From Granulicatella adiacens (GTDB taxonomy: Bacteria; Bacillota; Bacilli; Lactobacillales; Aerococcaceae), in NCBI GenBank assembly GCA_018364485.1, contig JAGZLX010000080.1:1-6492 (forward strand): a stretch of DNA of 6,492 nucleotides, in the 5' to 3' direction. Below are positions 6,158 to 6,492 of the stretch, piece after piece. The notes under the pieces were generated by a model, which was not told the DNA's origin, made no database searches, and worked only from the letters and a program-made list of their open reading frames with translations. How positions within the stretch are numbered: the first letter of the stretch is position 1; every line of letters starts with the position of its first letter. The position numbers and the translations under genes are program-made.

Positions 6158-6492
6158 TTATTTTTCTTCTGCTTTCTTATTTGTTACAAAAACGATTGCA
6201 CCAATTGTAGCGAAGATTGCTGATAATACCCAGTAAGCATCACGAATTGAACCAGTGTTTGGTAATTCAGGGCTTGGTGTAGTTGTTGTTGTTCCAGGAG
6301 TTGGAGCAACCACTGTCGTTGTATTACCTGTTGTTGAACCTTCTGTTGTTGGAGCTTCCGTTGTTGTTGTAGTTGTTCCAGGAGTTGGAGCAACCGTTGT
6401 TGTTGTTGGAGCTTCCGTTGTTGTTGTTGGAGCTTCCGTTGTTGTTGTTGGAGCTTCCGTTGTTGTTGTTGGAGCTTCCGTTGTTGTTGTTG
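6158..6492 (-). CDS. LPXTG cell-wall-anchored protein, Thr/Pro-rich repeat stalk (C-terminal part)
   Basis: Only the last 111 codons are present; the N-terminus lies beyond the right edge. The product ends in a complete sortase sorting signal: LPNTG (codons at 6251-6265), then a hydrophobic stretch (about YWVLSAIFATIGAIVFV), then the positive tail NKKAEEK and TAA. Sortase A would cleave between Thr and Gly and link the protein to peptidoglycan. Upstream is a low-complexity Thr/Pro stalk. It consists of TTTTEAP heptads, then a TTTTVAPTPG segment, TTEGSTTGNTTT, and a second VAPTPGTTTTT just before LPNTG. Such stalks usually carry a functional N-terminal domain out through the wall and may be glycosylated. 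That domain is outside the window, so adhesin, enzyme or other function cannot be decided. Another frame here (minus strand, 6184-6393) is also open but is an artefact of the repeat. Confidence 0.9.
   Translation of the reverse strand, partial: TTTTEAPTTTTEAPTTTTEAPTTTTEAPTTTTVAPTPGTTTTTTEAPTTEGSTTGNTTTVVAPTPGTTTTTPSPELPNTGSIRDAYWVLSAIFATIGAIVFVTNKKAEEK
6387..6491 (-). repeat. 21-base tandem repeat coding TTTTEAP heptads
   Basis: Units start at 6387, 6408, 6429, 6450 and 6471 with exact 21-base spacing. The last four are identical where visible (GGAGCTTCC followed by a GTT run on the plus strand). The first differs (GGAGCAACC) and changes Glu-Ala to Val-Ala. The array runs off the right edge, so its total length is unknown. 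The period is seven codons, so gain or loss of units keeps the reading frame and only changes stalk length. Near-identity at the DNA level suggests recent expansion. Confidence 0.92.

Noticed and set aside
6184..6393. Gln/Leu-rich minus-strand open frame
   Set aside because: It is an out-of-frame reading of the Thr repeat of the LPXTG protein; the true frame ends in a full LPNTG sorting signal.
6387..6492. CRISPR-like array
   Set aside because: The 21-base units are contiguous with no spacers and translate as an in-frame heptad repeat.

Overview
This looks like a low-GC Gram-positive chromosome segment, most likely from the Lactobacillales. Three things point there: an LPXTG sortase-anchored surface protein, AAGGAGG-type ribosome binding sites, and an overlapping xpt-pbuX purine salvage operon. 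The methionyl-tRNA synthetase is also of the Firmicutes type, without zinc-knuckle cysteines and with a C-terminal tRNA-binding domain. The genus cannot be fixed from the window; a Carnobacteriaceae or Aerococcaceae-like host is only a guess.

All five genes lie on the minus strand, so transcription runs from right to left. From the right: (1) the C-terminal end of a Thr-rich LPNTG wall-anchored protein with a 21-base tandem repeat, closed by a strong terminator. (2) A 251-base AT-rich gap with a good sigma-A promoter for xpt and three copies of a CGTWCATT motif, two of them in tandem just upstream of the -35 box. No purine riboswitch is recognisable. (3) xpt and pbuX, which overlap by one base and are closed by a strong terminator. 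They encode xanthine phosphoribosyltransferase and a xanthine permease, so the operon imports and salvages xanthine. (4) A gene-free stretch of about 550 bases, most of which is one very large imperfect inverted repeat (about 3527-3971). (5) metG. (6) A 13-bp hairpin. (7) brnQ, a branched-chain amino acid carrier. (8) A 69-base non-coding tail at the left edge.

The most unusual item is the inverted repeat between pbuX and metG. Two related units of roughly 185-245 bases face each other around a perfect central hairpin. The outer end of the metG-side unit carries the apparent extended -10 promoter and Shine-Dalgarno of metG. A third, shorter copy of the roughly 55-base core of the same family lies at the left edge, beside the brnQ stop. 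This suggests a dispersed non-coding (BOX- or MITE-like) element family in this genome, one member of which may have supplied or duplicated the metG expression signals. I recognise no protein-level novel system here; the four complete genes are ordinary housekeeping and transport genes.
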